Source of the DNA: Paramacrobiotus metropolitanus
Lineage: Eukaryota; Tardigrada; Eutardigrada; Parachela; Macrobiotidae
Direction: 5' to 3'
NCBI RefSeq assembly: GCF_019649055.1
Contig: NW_026570574.1
Coordinates: 1 to 39,011, forward strand
DNA length: 39,011 nt
Position 1 is the first letter of the stretch; every line of letters begins with the position of its first letter. The translations under genes and the position numbers were made by a program. This document shows positions 26,828-38,306 of this stretch, one piece after another. The notes under the pieces are model-generated. The model did not search any database. It was not told the DNA's origin and worked only from the letters and a program-made list of their open reading frames with translations.

Positions 26828-28108
26828 ATAGATTAGTAAAGCAGAACACCTCACTTTACCAGAGATTAGCATCAACGTTTTCGATGCAGAAAATCGGCAT
26901 AAATAATTACATAAATTAAAACGTATGACATAATAATTTATGAACGCAACTGATGATCAGATAATAATAACGCGTGATTAACACATAGGGACACTTATGC
27001 TATTTTATTATTCTTAATTTTAAGTACAAAATTTTTAATAAATTTCTTCTCCGGTTTATATTTAACCCTTATTAAAAATATAAAATAAACCTGCGCGGAT
27101 ATTCCATTTACCTAAATAACGTACTCGTTATTTCTTTGAAAATAAAATTATTGCGAACAGATAACGAAAAAACATCGTTAAATTCCGATTATTTTAGACA
27201 GAGCGCTTCTGTGAGTGACGCAAGTGTCGTGTGTCCATTAAACGGCAGGAGTACGTAAGGATGAGTGAGGATAATGTCATTAGAAAGCGGCTTTTATCCC
27301 GCTAATATTCCCTGTGATTCGGCCCTGGAAGCGCTAAGTTAATTTGACGCATGTTAAAGTTAACGCGAAATGAGCGCGTAAATTGAGTGGCTGGATGAGT
27401 GGGACAATTAAAGTGTCACACAGCATAAACGGCCCGCGGCTGTCACCGGCGAGCACGTTTCCCCGAACGGCTCATGCCGTTTCCTGCCTGCGTCAGCATT
27501 CGAAGCACCTGACCTTTACACAGCACAAATTTATAAACCACCAAACTTTTTTTCCAATAATAAGTTCTGGATTTGGGTGAACAACAGTAAACACCCGCGA
27601 GAGCTTTCGTAAATTCCCGGAACAAATGCAAGCAAGTTATAAGCAACTTAATAATTATCGCAGAGCAAGCAATATACAGAGTACCGGTACATAGCGAAAA
27701 AAACTAAAAAAACCTATCAAAAAACTCTAAAATTTTAGGAGTGTTTACATTATTATCATTTCTTTACAATATCGCGAACATCCAAAGTAGGATTTCAGTA
27801 AAAACTTTCGGTTTTTTATGTTGCTAAATGGTTGTAATAAAGGGCTGTTAAAAAATAAAAATTTTATTGTAAAATTTTTTAACAAAATTAATATCAAGTT
27901 TTCTAATAAGTCCGGTAATTACTTTTAAAGAATGTACAGCTTTGTTGTTATTTTTATTTTATTTGTGTTGAAATCGTTAATAATAAATCGAATCTACTTT
28001 AATCGCTGCGAAAATAACGCTTAAGAACTTTACGGCTTCGCTTTAATTTTTAAAATGATTTTTTAAACAAAAAATGCAACAATTAATAATACAGGAAACG
28101 TTACATAC

Positions 28109-28271
28109 CAATTTGGACTAAGGAAGCGACGAATTAAGCGAGACAGTGTCAGGTCAGCACGAAGAAAGTCAGCGTCGAACAACATACACTCCCAAAAAAA
28201 GCGGTGTCTTAAGTCGGCAGTCAAACAGATTAACCGATCAAACTTGAAAGTGTATCCAAAGAAAACCGGGC
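28109..28271 (-). other. Non-coding first exon of the orcokinin gene (inferred)
   Basis: The left border is a strong donor (CCAAATTG then GTATGTAA on the minus strand). The right border is set about 30 bases downstream of the TATA box. There is no ATG-initiated long frame inside. It would be spliced to the 5' UTR exon starting at 25282, which carries an AATTTCAG acceptor and the start codon at 25209. The transcription start is estimated, not observed. Confidence 0.5.
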
Positions 28272-28293
28272 TAACACCGCACAAGACACCAAT

Positions 28294-28301
28294 CTTATAT
28301 A
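28294..28301 (-). promoter_or_regulatory. TATA box of the orcokinin gene
   Basis: TATATAAG on the minus strand, 185 bases upstream of the predicted non-coding exon's donor, with a CRE about 35 bases further upstream. This is the only good TATA/donor pair I saw oriented towards the orcokinin exons. Confidence 0.5.
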
Positions 28302-28334
28302 TTCTATCCAGAAGATCTTCACTCCAGCGTAACG

Positions 28335-28342
28335 TGACGTCA
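28335..28342. promoter_or_regulatory. Consensus cAMP response element (TGACGTCA)
   Basis: A perfect palindromic CRE lies about 64-71 bases upstream of the inferred orcokinin start. CREB/ATF factors bind this sequence, and such sites are common in neuropeptide promoters. The position relative to the TATA box is right for a proximal promoter element. Confidence 0.55.
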
Positions 28343-29787
28343 GCGCGTATTTAAACTCCGCCCCGTCTCTCCCGCGCTTCTTATCAACAATATTAGCACT
28401 CGAAGAATGAGTGCGCATAAAAGCCGAACAAACAGTGCGCACAATTGCCGGCGCGCTGGTCGATCGTGTTTGTACAGTGGGGAAAGGTCACGAGGGAGCT
28501 ATTCCACACCGCGGTATATTGTAATCCGAGTTATGAATGTTGATGCAGCCGGTCAAGGGGAAATGAGGAGGGGATTAGCATAAACAAGTGTAGCAGACGG
28601 AAGTCGGTTTCCACTGTGTACATGTGGTTGACAATGGGCAGCCGGGCAATTATGAATGAGGGAAAATGAAGTTGGCTGTTTTTCCTCACGCAGCAGCTGC
28701 CGCTGTGTCGGCAGTTTTTCATATTGTGCTGAGCGCAGCAGCGGGGCTATATTAAGCGTGTCTTGAGTGGCACGTGGCGAAATTGGCAGCGGCTCTCACG
28801 GATATCTCCAGGTAGATTAAGCGGCGAAAGGTCAGGATCGATCGCGGCGCGCGTCGCGGTAATTTAACAGACTTCTAACAGTGCAAATCATGAATTTATT
28901 TTATTATGCAAAATTCACGATGGAAGATTGACTATAATTTAACAAATTCTTTAATCGATTATCCTCTCTTCGCGTCACAGACGGTTTAAAAATAGTTGGT
29001 AGCACTGACTGTCGATTGGAAAATCGTAGGTAGTTATTACAGGACCGACAGCAGTTATTCCCAAAGTAATTAGATTTGTTTGCCGAGTTAATAAATGCAC
29101 GGGTGCTACAGTACGCCCAATCAATTTTTTCCAACTTTTTTAGGAAGGTAAGACGAAACAAAATACTCGTATGAATACGGCATGCCTCGCTAACGGAATA
29201 TGGTAGCAAAAAAGAATGTGTTGGACCAGCAGTAAACAGTGGATCAATACAGACAGATAAACGCAAGCAGTGGTATAGTGGTAATCGTGTTGTATCGGAG
29301 GGCCACAGGCGCATAATAAATATCCGGACACTTGATGCTAATAATTTAACGTGATTTATTCTTTAACTGATTAATATAATTTCATTTAATTAATGGGACG
29401 TATAATTTACGGGATAAAAAAATTATGCTTCAAGAAAAATAATTTACATGTACAAAGCGAGCTTCGCTCAATAGAAACAATCAAATGGAGAATGTTTATA
29501 ACTTTCTAATTAAATAAATATGTATTTGCTAAATTAAATTAAATATTCATTAAATAATTAAATTTAAAAACAGTAACGCAGCATAACAACATTGCGCGCA
29601 GTCATTTTACTATGTTATCTCTAGTGTGCAATAATTAATTACTATACTATGTAGTAACGGGAAGACCTTGGTTAAAGTTCTGTCGGACACCGACTGTACC
29701 GCGGCACTGCATGCGATCGGATCTGAAAATTTTATCGTCTGTCAATATCTTTCCTCAAATCCATCGTGCAAAATAAAGTTGTTCTGA
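28343..29787. other. Intergenic: upstream region of orcokinin and of the module gene
   Basis: 28343-28870 is higher in complexity and GC, with two ATTAAGCG motifs (28751 and 28815) and cgcggcgcgcgtcgcgg at 28842. It is a candidate regulatory region for the minus-strand orcokinin gene. 28900-29787 is AT-rich with no gene. Confidence 0.45.
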
Positions 29788-29972
29788 GGCCAAGCGTAAA
29801 TGTTACTGGGTATGTGAAAATTACAGTACGCTTAAAATGCCCGGTGCTGTTTTTATAGTTAGATGGGATAGTTCGCGCTTTCTTCTGTCATCGTCACCGT
29901 GTTCGAAACCAATTTCCCATTTTTGATGCTTCATCTAGGTACACACATTCCCTTTTGCATTTTCCAGTAAGC
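29788..29972 (+). promoter_or_regulatory. Duplicated upstream region, copy 1
   Basis: ggccaagcgtaaatg at 29788-29802 and a gtca..(t)tcga..gatgctt block near 29888-29932 are matched in order upstream of the second signal-peptide exon (36187-36290). Both sit within about 200 bases of the start codon, suggesting that promoter and first exon were duplicated together. Confidence 0.5.
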
Positions 29973-32900
29973 ATGGCGGGTCGCGATGGCATAGGTTTAC
30001 TGATTTATTCTACGTTGCTAATACTATCAATGCCGGCCTACTGCACCGTTCGAACCAGCAACCAAATAACTACCTCCAACACCTCACGGCCGCTAATTCC
30101 CGGTAAAGCCGATTAGCACAATTTGGTATATATAGTAATCCAGTTCGTCACAAATTACCGCTTACGTATACACTGCAACCAAGTCGTACAAAACATACGC
30201 AGGTTGCGCACCAAGCGGTTGTTTGATTGAAACCCGGTTTATCGTGTGACCCTAGTGGTGTTGCTGATCTCGCCGTAATCCATATGGAAAACATAACCGT
30301 TTTCTGTATTAATGGTAGAGCCCCGCCTGACAACTAACTTGTGTTCCGATGACAACGCCGACTCGTCTGACAGTGCGTCCAGGATCGTGGATAGCTTGCA
30401 GCGGATGACCGGTGCCCGATTCTATCTGCAGCCGGCTGACATTCCGCCCGATCAACAGGCAGTTTTATTTCTCGGGCATATTGGTTATGCCCTGCAGCTA
30501 TCCCCGTTTATCGGTCTACACAGTCTCGTCGTACACACCAATAGCCTCTCCGTCAGCCAATTGGAAGAAGTTCTTACGTACGCCTGGACGCCCAGTATTG
30601 GTACGTACCGTACTTTCACGTCTCAACATCTGCGAAGCCTGCACATTGCAATATTATGCAAAAGAATGTAAACTACAAATTGTACGTATAGATGTGCTAC
30701 TTGCACCGATTTCTTATGTAAAAATTAAGAAAAAAACATTCACTCGGTACGATGGCCTAAATACGCATACCAGAACGTATACCCATAATGATCATAATGT
30801 TTAACGAATGTATGTAGTGTACGAATGCCCATGATATGTACCTACCTACTACTAGCTTGTCCGGTAATTTCTGACGAATCAGTACAGCGACTTACACAAA
30901 TTTGCGTGTTACGCCAAACTTCACACTACGGCGCGCCACGCCACACTGTTTAAACACGTAACTTGCATTTGACTGGCTGGTGGCTTGTTACTATACCCCA
31001 TGAGAATAACAGTAATTGCCTGGCGTAAGGTGGCCAGAAAATGGTCAGTGCAGTAAGCGACAATCTAACTGCGGAGCGCATTTAGAGATTTTGAAAAACG
31101 TAGTGAAGTGGCCATCGTTATAAGCGCAAACTTCGCGCTAGCTGTACCTTTACGTAGGAAATTACCGGACAAGCTTGTACATTGTACCTCGTATAATCAG
31201 ACCTGTCCTCAATTCAGGCAGTGTACTCAAAGTGATCCGTTATTGAGGCATATCGAAGTATACCTGATACGGCTGATAGCAGCGCCATTTCCGTAATCAG
31301 TACCACGCCCGGTACTAGTATTACTACCAACACCCAACGATTATCGCTTGAGATTCAGCGCGGAAATGCCGCATCTGTTTTGGGTACCATGGATTGTTTG
31401 GATAGTTTAAATGAAGTTTTGCTGCTGTGAATAGTACTGCGTGTTTCTTTTCCTTACCAGAATTGTGCGTTGTTTATTAATAAAAAGTAACACCCGTATC
31501 ATTAACTAGGATCACATCTTGAAAGGTCACTATAAATTGTTTTATTGCAGAAGCCTATATGCGCAGTCCCAACGCCACTGTCGATGATGCGCCGAATGTG
31601 CGTTTCCTATCGTTTCTTAATTCCAGCGAGACGCTCACCATCACCGGGTAACTGACCACATTCCTTTCGACCCTTCTCAATCAAAACACTTGCCGTCTAC
31701 CCTTTAATGCCAAATGGCTTCGCGCATAAAAAAAATTTGTTGCATAGCCTGACCTTGCGCTGTACAGGTCGCCCGTTACCGCATTATCTATACCATCTTT
31801 CGCTCAGCGCATATTCGCCCACCAGGACCTGTGCCAATATGGGAGAGCAAGAATAACGCTAATTGTAAGCATCCGCAGCAGCGCATTGGGCCTCCCAGTT
31901 TGGAGATGTTCATTCAAATATTGGAAGAGAAGGGAGTGCGTGTATACGATCAAATGATCATACCGGCTCAGATAGCCATGATCGCCGATTCTCTACCTTT
32001 GGAGGATTCCAGCCTGACCGCAGCCAAGAATAGTTGTCGATTCCTGCCTAGTAACCAAAGGGATGCGTGTGCCTTGAATAAGACGGTGGATGTGCGTGTG
32101 GGCGGCCTGACGAATTACACCTTGGTATCCACACTGAACGGAACCTACACACAGTAAAGTGGCAAAGTCCTTATTTCCGCTTTTAACCTTTACAAATGAA
32201 CATTACCTTTTTCAAATCGAGAAACATGGTAATTCATTACAGTTGTTTCCTATAAGAATGATCTAGAAAAAAACCCACGGTTAATTCGATCCGGCTCCTT
32301 GTCATTTTAGGCAGCAGTGACCTACGTCAGTTGTCTGACGTTAGTAGAGACAAGGTGTGGATTGGGTGGTTGCCGAATTCGAATGCATCGGCACCCAGTG
32401 CCGACCGTCCCACACTGACGAACCTATATCCTATTGCTGCGCAGCGGTCTTTCCGTGTATACGTCACAGCCCGTGCACCTCCAGCTTCTTCCTCTTATTC
32501 AGCAAAAATTTACTAAAAGCTTCCATTATCAATATGGTATGCAGTCACAAATTTAGCGGTACAATTATATTCAAACCTGGTCCCGGATAATGTTTCATTT
32601 CCCGTTACTCTAAGTAGTTCAAATAAAGCGCCCACATGTGAGCGTCAGTGCTTACAAAATTGATAATTATTATACAATTCGTTGCCGCTAACAGTAACGA
32701 CTGTGTGTATCGTGCTCGTAATGCAACGCTGAGAAGTTTAATACAATGGCAGCCCGAGAAGAAATAAGCTGAGCACGTACTAATGGGTCTTTCTGATTGT
32801 AAGATGACAGCAAGAGTGTGGATGTGATGCTGTGGAACCCGGATCTGGATACCGGGACAATGATCAGTTTCCTGGTACGTCTCCTGATAAACGGCAAGGT

Positions 32901-34769
32901 CGTTGCTGTCCTGGACGCACGCCTGCCGTATACCGATGCAATCTACCCGCGACTGTTGCGAGCGTTCGGGTCTGACGCTTACAAACCCGAATATCCCTTC
33001 AGCCGTCAACTATACATCCGTCGACACCCGATTGTTCTCAGTCCATCGCTGGAACGAGAATGTCATGGGAAGAACGATGATGTGGAAGTGTGTCGCTGGA
33101 AGGACACATTTAGCGTGACAACGCTATCATTATCCAGTGAACTGCCGGTATTTAGGTTTTACTAATTCTATCCAACGCTGTTGGTTTATATCTTAATTAT
33201 GAAAATCCTTATTTTACTTTCCTAATCCTTTAAAGTTTATTCAATAAATTGATGATACCTTGGTGTCAACTATTAACAGTCATCCGAAGCGGTTCAGCAA
33301 GCAATGTCATCGGCTTTTTTTCAAGCTAATCCACACTCAATTGCACCGGCGTCCTTTGCCATCACACTGACCAATAATCAGGAACAAAATCTTACACTTC
33401 CGGGGTACGTCGAAGTCTTTAATTCTGATTTTCAAAATTAGGCTCCCTATTTTGCAGGCATAATATTGTGCGCTATACGTTCTCGTTTTCCTATTACAAT
33501 CTGACGCGCGGAAAATTTTGGAATGTCTGGAGATTTCCTAGCAATGAAACAATCGCGCAGACGATAGCATCTCAACTTCCGGGGAAGATGTACGTTGCCA
33601 ATTTTCCTGTGTGTCGTGTGAGACTGTAAAAAGTGCGATTGCCAAACAGCGGATTCATTTGATGCAGTTGGGTGTTCGATCCGTCGATGACATTCACTAT
33701 GTACAGCAGCGAACCCATTAGCTCGCAGCTGCTACCGACACTGCAAGAAACCATGCAAAGGGCCGCTCGAGGCGTATGAGAACGCAGGTACGATCTTGTT
33801 AGGCTTGCCTTTCTCATATTGTTTCACAGTGACTGTCCATTTCTAACCGTCCACAGAGTAACTCCTTGTATAAGTTTATATCATCAAACGATTTTTTGAT
33901 GAGCAGTTAGTTTTCTGCGGCTCACCGATATTTCGTCGACTAACACTCCGTCGACCGCACTAAGACGACGGTCACGAAGGCGACGACTAAAAAAACCAAG
34001 AAATCCTAAGAAAACTAAGAAATTTATTAGAAACCTAAGGAATATAAGACAACCTGAGAAAATTAAGACGGTTTAGCAAAACCTTACCTCGAGGTCGTGA
34101 CCGGTGTACATCGTTTCTGTTCGACCTAAGTGACGATCGGCGAATTTTCGTCGTCTTCATGGCGGTTCCCCGTTTTCTGCTCTGGATATTATTTTATTTC
34201 ATAATACAGTTTATCTGTTATTGACAGAGATAGTCATCTGGAATCCTGATTCCAATGGAACCGTCATCAACTTTCTCGTCATCGATTCTGAAGTACTGCC
34301 GAGTGGAATTGTGGATTCACAGCGGGAAAGCAGCGATTGGATCTATCGACAAGTCTCCGGGTTGCAGCTGGACAGGAACACGATGAAAGTTGATACGATA
34401 TTTGATACAAGATTCATTTATCTGGATAGCGACGACACCGATAATCCGATGGCAGCAGTATTCAATGACGGCGCCAGGGAACCCATCATACCAAACAGTG
34501 ACAAAGCCGGCAATCCCATTACACTGAGTCGGCATCCGCCGGCAACGTTGGACCATAAACAGAATGATACTGTTAATGACAAACAGAATGTGCCGCCTCA
34601 CGATAAATGCAGTCAGGAGGATGCTGACGAGAGCTGTGCCTTGCCGTCTGTCCTTTCCTTGTTTGTGATGAAATCATCTTTTCCTTACACCATGGTACGA
34701 TACAAACAGTATATCGTATTTTAAAATTTTTTTATTTAGCGCTCACCACTGTTCCCCGCCCTGTTATAA
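29973..34769 (+). CDS. Secreted or surface protein with repeated unknown modules
   Basis: A best-effort model. Exon 1 (29973-30102) encodes a signal peptide (MAGRDGIGLLIYSTLLILS). Later exons: about 30318-30600 (ARFYLQPADIPPDQQAVLFL), 31551-31647, 31768-32153, about 32315-32513, about 32811-33165, 33280-33404, 33458-33589, 34228-34694 and 34740-34769. The pair 33280/33458 repeats the pair 31551/31768: each first exon ends LT(I/L)(T/P)G in phase 2 and each second begins (V)RY-x-(I/F)-x-(Y/F). The exons at 32811 and 34228 also match (VDVMLWNPDLDTGT and EIVIWNPDSNGT). Many N-x-S/T sites fit an extracellular protein. I do not recognise the module. Some borders, including the acceptor near 30318 and the ends near 32513 and 33165, are unresolved. 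One base appears missing at 31768. It could be two genes. Confidence 0.5.
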
Positions 34770-35282
34770 AGTCCACATCAGGACGTGTTTTGAGAAGATT
34801 CATTTCGAAACGGATCATCCCGATAATATAAAGAAATACAAAAAAAATGAAAACGACCATGCATCCCGCTCATAATCTTTCGCTCGGTTCAATCGTCTGC
34901 TGTCCTCTTTCTCGGTGCACTACCGACTGCATATAGCTCCACAAGTAAAAGCGTTTTATGCAAACATTTACCGAGCGTGGAATTAAACTCTAAAACAGCT
35001 GCGGCAAAATAAAGATCAAAATAGCCACTAGCCACTAAAAAATTGTGGTTCGTATTGGCGGGCTAAAGTCGTAAACGGAGTGAAAGGTAGTGCCGAGAAA
35101 GCGTGTCTGCGGAATCTAAGCTCGTTGTAAAAAACCACACCGCAGAGTCGTTGTGAAGATTGCTAAACTATTATATACATACTGGTCCGGTTTTACATCT
35201 GCCAATTGGGGATAGCTTACAGATCTTATATCCTGCTGAAGTACTAGTAATAATATATGACGGTTTGGTATTCTGATGGCAG

Positions 35283-35745
35283 GATTCCGATGACGTTCTG
35301 CGCGGTGTGGGTGATGCGTTCGCGGAAGTTAATCCAGTCTCCGTTGAATTGAATATCACACTGACGCGCCGCACCGATGGATTTTGACTATTTACGGGTA
35401 CACTAAGTCAGTCAGTTAACGAGTACGGTTTTTTATAGAAGTTTACGAAACAATGTTACAATCTGCAGGGAACCTGTAGTGAAATTTGATTTCACTGTTA
35501 CGTATCCACGCATCGAGACCGGCAAGCACGGGACTGCGTGGCGGAATCCGCAGGATCACATTATGAATAAGCACTTGGGGAGCAGTATGTCTGGCAAGAT
35601 TGTTAATTCGCCATTTTACTAATTTAACGATGTTGCGTTCTATGTTAGCACATGCGGGGTTGTCGTACCGATAACGTAATTGTGGTTTCAAGTTACTTTG
35701 ACGGCACAAATACCGTTGCTGTTATTGCGTTTTCTTATTTGGTGT
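35283..35745 (+). pseudogene. Decaying extra copy of the extracellular module
   Basis: 35283-about 35390 encodes DSDDVLRGVGDAFAEVNPVS and ELNITLTRRTDGF, matching the module exon at 33280 (SSEAVQQAMSSAFFQANPHS, then FAITLTNNQEQ). A TGA stop follows, then LFTG and the same phase-2 donor GTACAC. The next exon starts at 35469 after CTGCAG in the matching phase (EPVVKFDFTVTYPRIETGKH against HNIVRYTFSFSYYNLTRGKF). About 35675-35745 reads NVIVVSSYFDGTNTVAVIAF, resembling the IVIWNPDSNGT exon but without a visible acceptor. The retained phases with a stop and a lost site suggest recent decay, unless the stop is a homopolymer error at TTTT. Confidence 0.6.
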
Positions 35746-36186
35746 GACTACTCAAATGAAAAGATCATGTTCAATAATCGCAAACTCTCTGATGTCGCAA
35801 TGATGCCGTTATTGGTTTTCTGAAAATTTTTTACGCAAAGTGCGAGTATAAACTGATGTCGAAGTTTAAAGTCGTATTCATCATGGCCATAAGGTGCCTT
35901 GAATTCTTTTGACCTTGTTGCAAAATTCTACAAAAGCGCAACGTTTTTATTTAGGTCCTTACATGCTAAATGTAGCCGAGCACACAAAATTATACGAGTC
36001 GTTACAGTGCCGGCAATGCCGTGGTTTAACGTTTATCGAACACGAGTACAGTACAATTGTACAGACTGTACCGTGAACTATACATGTAGCATATGATCAG
36101 ATTCAGATTGTCATAAGATCTAATCGCTTGAAAATATCTTTTCTAATACTCATCGTGAGAACACTTTTTTCTTTGGCAAAGGAACC

Positions 36187-36398
36187 GGGCCAAAGCGTAA
36201 ATGCCTGCCAAGTGAGTAGCGGGAAATTTTCTATTGTCAGTTGTCATTCCACAAACTTTCGATGCTTTTGATTAGCTGATATTCTTGTTGCAGTCTGCAC
36301 TGAGGAATCAGCAGACAGCCGGCACCGGGTTGCGAATGATGTTTTCACTTTTTGCATACATAATTTATCATCTTTAACCACTTCTGCTTTTCACAAAC
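36187..36398 (+). promoter_or_regulatory. Duplicated upstream region, copy 2
   Basis: gggccaaagcgtaaatg at 36187-36203 and a later gtca..actttcgatgctttt block match the copy upstream of 29973. They lie at a similar distance (about 196 bases) from the ATG of the second signal-peptide exon. Confidence 0.5.
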
Positions 36399-36525
36399 AT
36401 GGCCGATCGCCGTGGTCGGGAGCACTGGCTTGCTTTTATTACTAACAGTGCAAACCTACTGCGCCATACGAACCAGCAACCAAATGACGAGCTCAACAGC
36501 GCAGCTGCACGGCCGCGGATATCCG
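36399..36525 (+). pseudogene. Orphan second copy of the module gene's signal-peptide exon
   Basis: A hydrophobic run GLLLLLTVQTYCAIRTSNQ matches LLILSMPAYCTVRTSNQ of the first copy, and the exon ends at the same donor context (CCG then GTAAA). The ATG at the matching place (36399) is one base out of frame with the hydrophobic reading. From that ATG the exon is still phase 1, but the signal sequence is lost. No downstream exons are found before a LINE-like tail at 36620. Probably a truncated gene copy. A gene continuing beyond the window cannot be excluded. Confidence 0.55.
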
Positions 36526-36619
36526 GTAAAAGTCGATACGCGTAAATTATTACAAAATTTCTTTCCGTCATATAAATTGATAAAATGTCGATCATAATAA
36601 ACTTAGGCTTCGATGTTAC

Positions 36620-36720
36620 GAATAATAATAATAATGGAAGTTTATTGTCCTTTGCACGGAGCATTAGCCCCCTCTAGGCTACAGACAACAGTCGTGAAAC
36701 GACATTGAATACAACAATGA
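36620..36720 (-). mobile_element. 3' end of a LINE-like retrotransposon
   Basis: Read on the minus strand, the stretch ends in cctagagggggctaatgctc, then a caataaact signal and a short (ATT)n tail (plus-strand aataataataat at 36620-36635). A GC-richer 3' UTR closing in a trinucleotide tail is typical of CR1/L2-type non-LTR elements, usually 5'-truncated. How far it extends rightwards is unclear. I recognise no reverse transcriptase. Confidence 0.5.
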
Positions 36721-38042
36721 AGATCGCAAAAACAAAACACAAAGCATTCTTCAGCAAAACACAAAAACATCAACCAAACGACTGATCAGATGCAGTAACA
36801 TTAAAGAGACATAGAGATGGAAATAAACATTATTTTTCAGTTTGCGATAAGTTGACGCTATATTACTGTGGAAAAAAAGGAGGAAGACGATCATACAGGG
36901 TCGATGCATAAAACCAAAACCCACGTACAGCTAAATTAATTCAAATTTTCAAAAGTATTCTAAAAGAAATCGTGGGAAAAAAGGAAAGCAAGGACACTTA
37001 CGCACGTAATCGCCTTTCTGTACTGTACTATTTCAACTAGTCGCAGCCGTTTATGCGTGTACCAGTACACTCAATAAAGTACCCATTACCTACAAGGATA
37101 GCAAAGAAAAAAAGCGCAGATAAGCATTTATTTAGAGTAAAGATTGGCTTTTAAGATTTCCAACCGACGGCAGCACATTCAATTTCACGGTTTCCAGGGG
37201 CTTCCGAAAAGGCTTTTAATGTGACATAGGCTACTGGCTGCAAAGGCTCGTTCAGATGGAGGCGAGGGTGTTTATATAGGACAGGTGGTCAGTAGTCACT
37301 GTTATCCCACAAAAGGTCGTCGCGGCAGGTTTTATAGGACATGGATGTTTCATTAGACGCTCGGATGATCTTGTGTTTCCTGCAACAGACTCAAACGCAG
37401 AGACCGAAAACGTAAGAGGAGTTACGATTTGATCACCCATAGGAATCACCCGAAAGACCAATTTATACAAAAACAACAGCGCTTTTTTTTTTTTTTTTTT
37501 CCGGTTAGCTAAATCTTCTCATCAGCCGATCAGTTGATTCGATGGAACAGTCACAACGTCCTAACTAGCTCTTACTAGTATAGAAAAGGTCGTAACCGCC
37601 CTTAGTGCAAGCGAGCGAGCATGTAAGTTTTTTTGTTGTAAAAGACTTGGCACGGTGAGACAGCAACCTGAGTCACCTGACCAAGTAGTTGAGAGTCTAC
37701 CTAGCTTTCTGTATCTTTTGCATATGCTGAGTTATCAACAGATATACTCAGATATCAGTTTGTTTTTGCCACCGCTGCGATGCCGACGCGATACCATCAT
37801 TTTTATGACGTTTTACGGAATCGAACCGATACGGTGTATTAATTTTAAAACGATTCTTCAGCAACTACGGCGCGGGCACTGCTAATGCTTTACCGCACAT
37901 TGCCCACCATTCCGCTTGTTCTCCGCCGCACTAAATCCTTTACATTGGGATACTGATCTCATTTCTTCAGTTTGTCATTCCCAGTACCGATATTTTATTC
38001 CCAAAACCGATAAGACTTATACAGTTAACCACCAGGAGATTA
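36721..38042. other. Repeat-rich intergenic, no gene supported
   Basis: May include more of the LINE-like element. A poly-T run lies at 37484-37501. A minus-strand open frame at 37252-37476 has no known domain. No exon of the module gene is convincingly found here. Confidence 0.4.
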
Positions 38043-38306
38043 ATGCAGTGGCTACGCTCAGCTTGTCCGTTTAAATTGGTTGGGAGTGTTCAAGCCCGTT
38101 TAAGAACCCCAAAACCGGCCATCGTCAGTTCAGATCAATCGTTTTCACGACTGAAATCTGAAAGCAACCGCTTGCGAGGACAAAACGATGAATTACTTAC
38201 TGGAGATATTTTTAAATGCATCCGCAATTTAGAGCCTTTTTTTGCTGCGAATGCATCTGCACAACGATTTACAAAAACGCTAGATGCGGAACCGCACTGG
38301 TTCTGA
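38043..38306 (+). CDS. Weak small open frame, 87 residues
   Basis: An ATG at 38043 opens an uninterrupted frame ending in TGA. The first 25 residues (MQWLRSACPFKLVGSVQARL) are basic and amphipathic like a mitochondrial presequence. The rest is polar (RLKSESNRLRGQNDELLTGD). There is no recognised family and no neighbour support. It could be a real short gene, an exon, or chance. Confidence 0.2.
   Translation: MQWLRSACPFKLVGSVQARLRTPKPAIVSSDQSFSRLKSESNRLRGQNDELLTGDIFKCIRNLEPFFAANASAQRFTKTLDAEPHWF

Larger units (their letters stand above)
25283..28108 (-). other. Intron 1 of the orcokinin gene (2.83 kb, 5' UTR intron)
   Basis: Between the non-coding exon donor (AATTG then GTATGT) and the acceptor (AATTTCAG) before the start-codon exon. 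It contains tandem duplications (25609-25794 and 26642-26827), a GC-rich structured stretch at 25900-26400 with an imperfect hairpin at 26264-26316, and an ATTAAGCG motif at 26312. A long first intron with islands of higher complexity is typical of tissue-restricted genes and may hold enhancers. That reading is inference. Confidence 0.6.

Noticed and set aside
28063-28284. 73-codon minus-strand frame over the orcokinin non-coding exon
   Set aside because: No ATG start, and the frame runs through a strong splice donor at 28108. It fits a 5' UTR better.
37655-37885. Possible copy of the module gene's second exon
   Set aside because: A faint likeness to the QPADIPPDQQAVLFL exon was considered, but matches are too few and no acceptor in the right phase was found.
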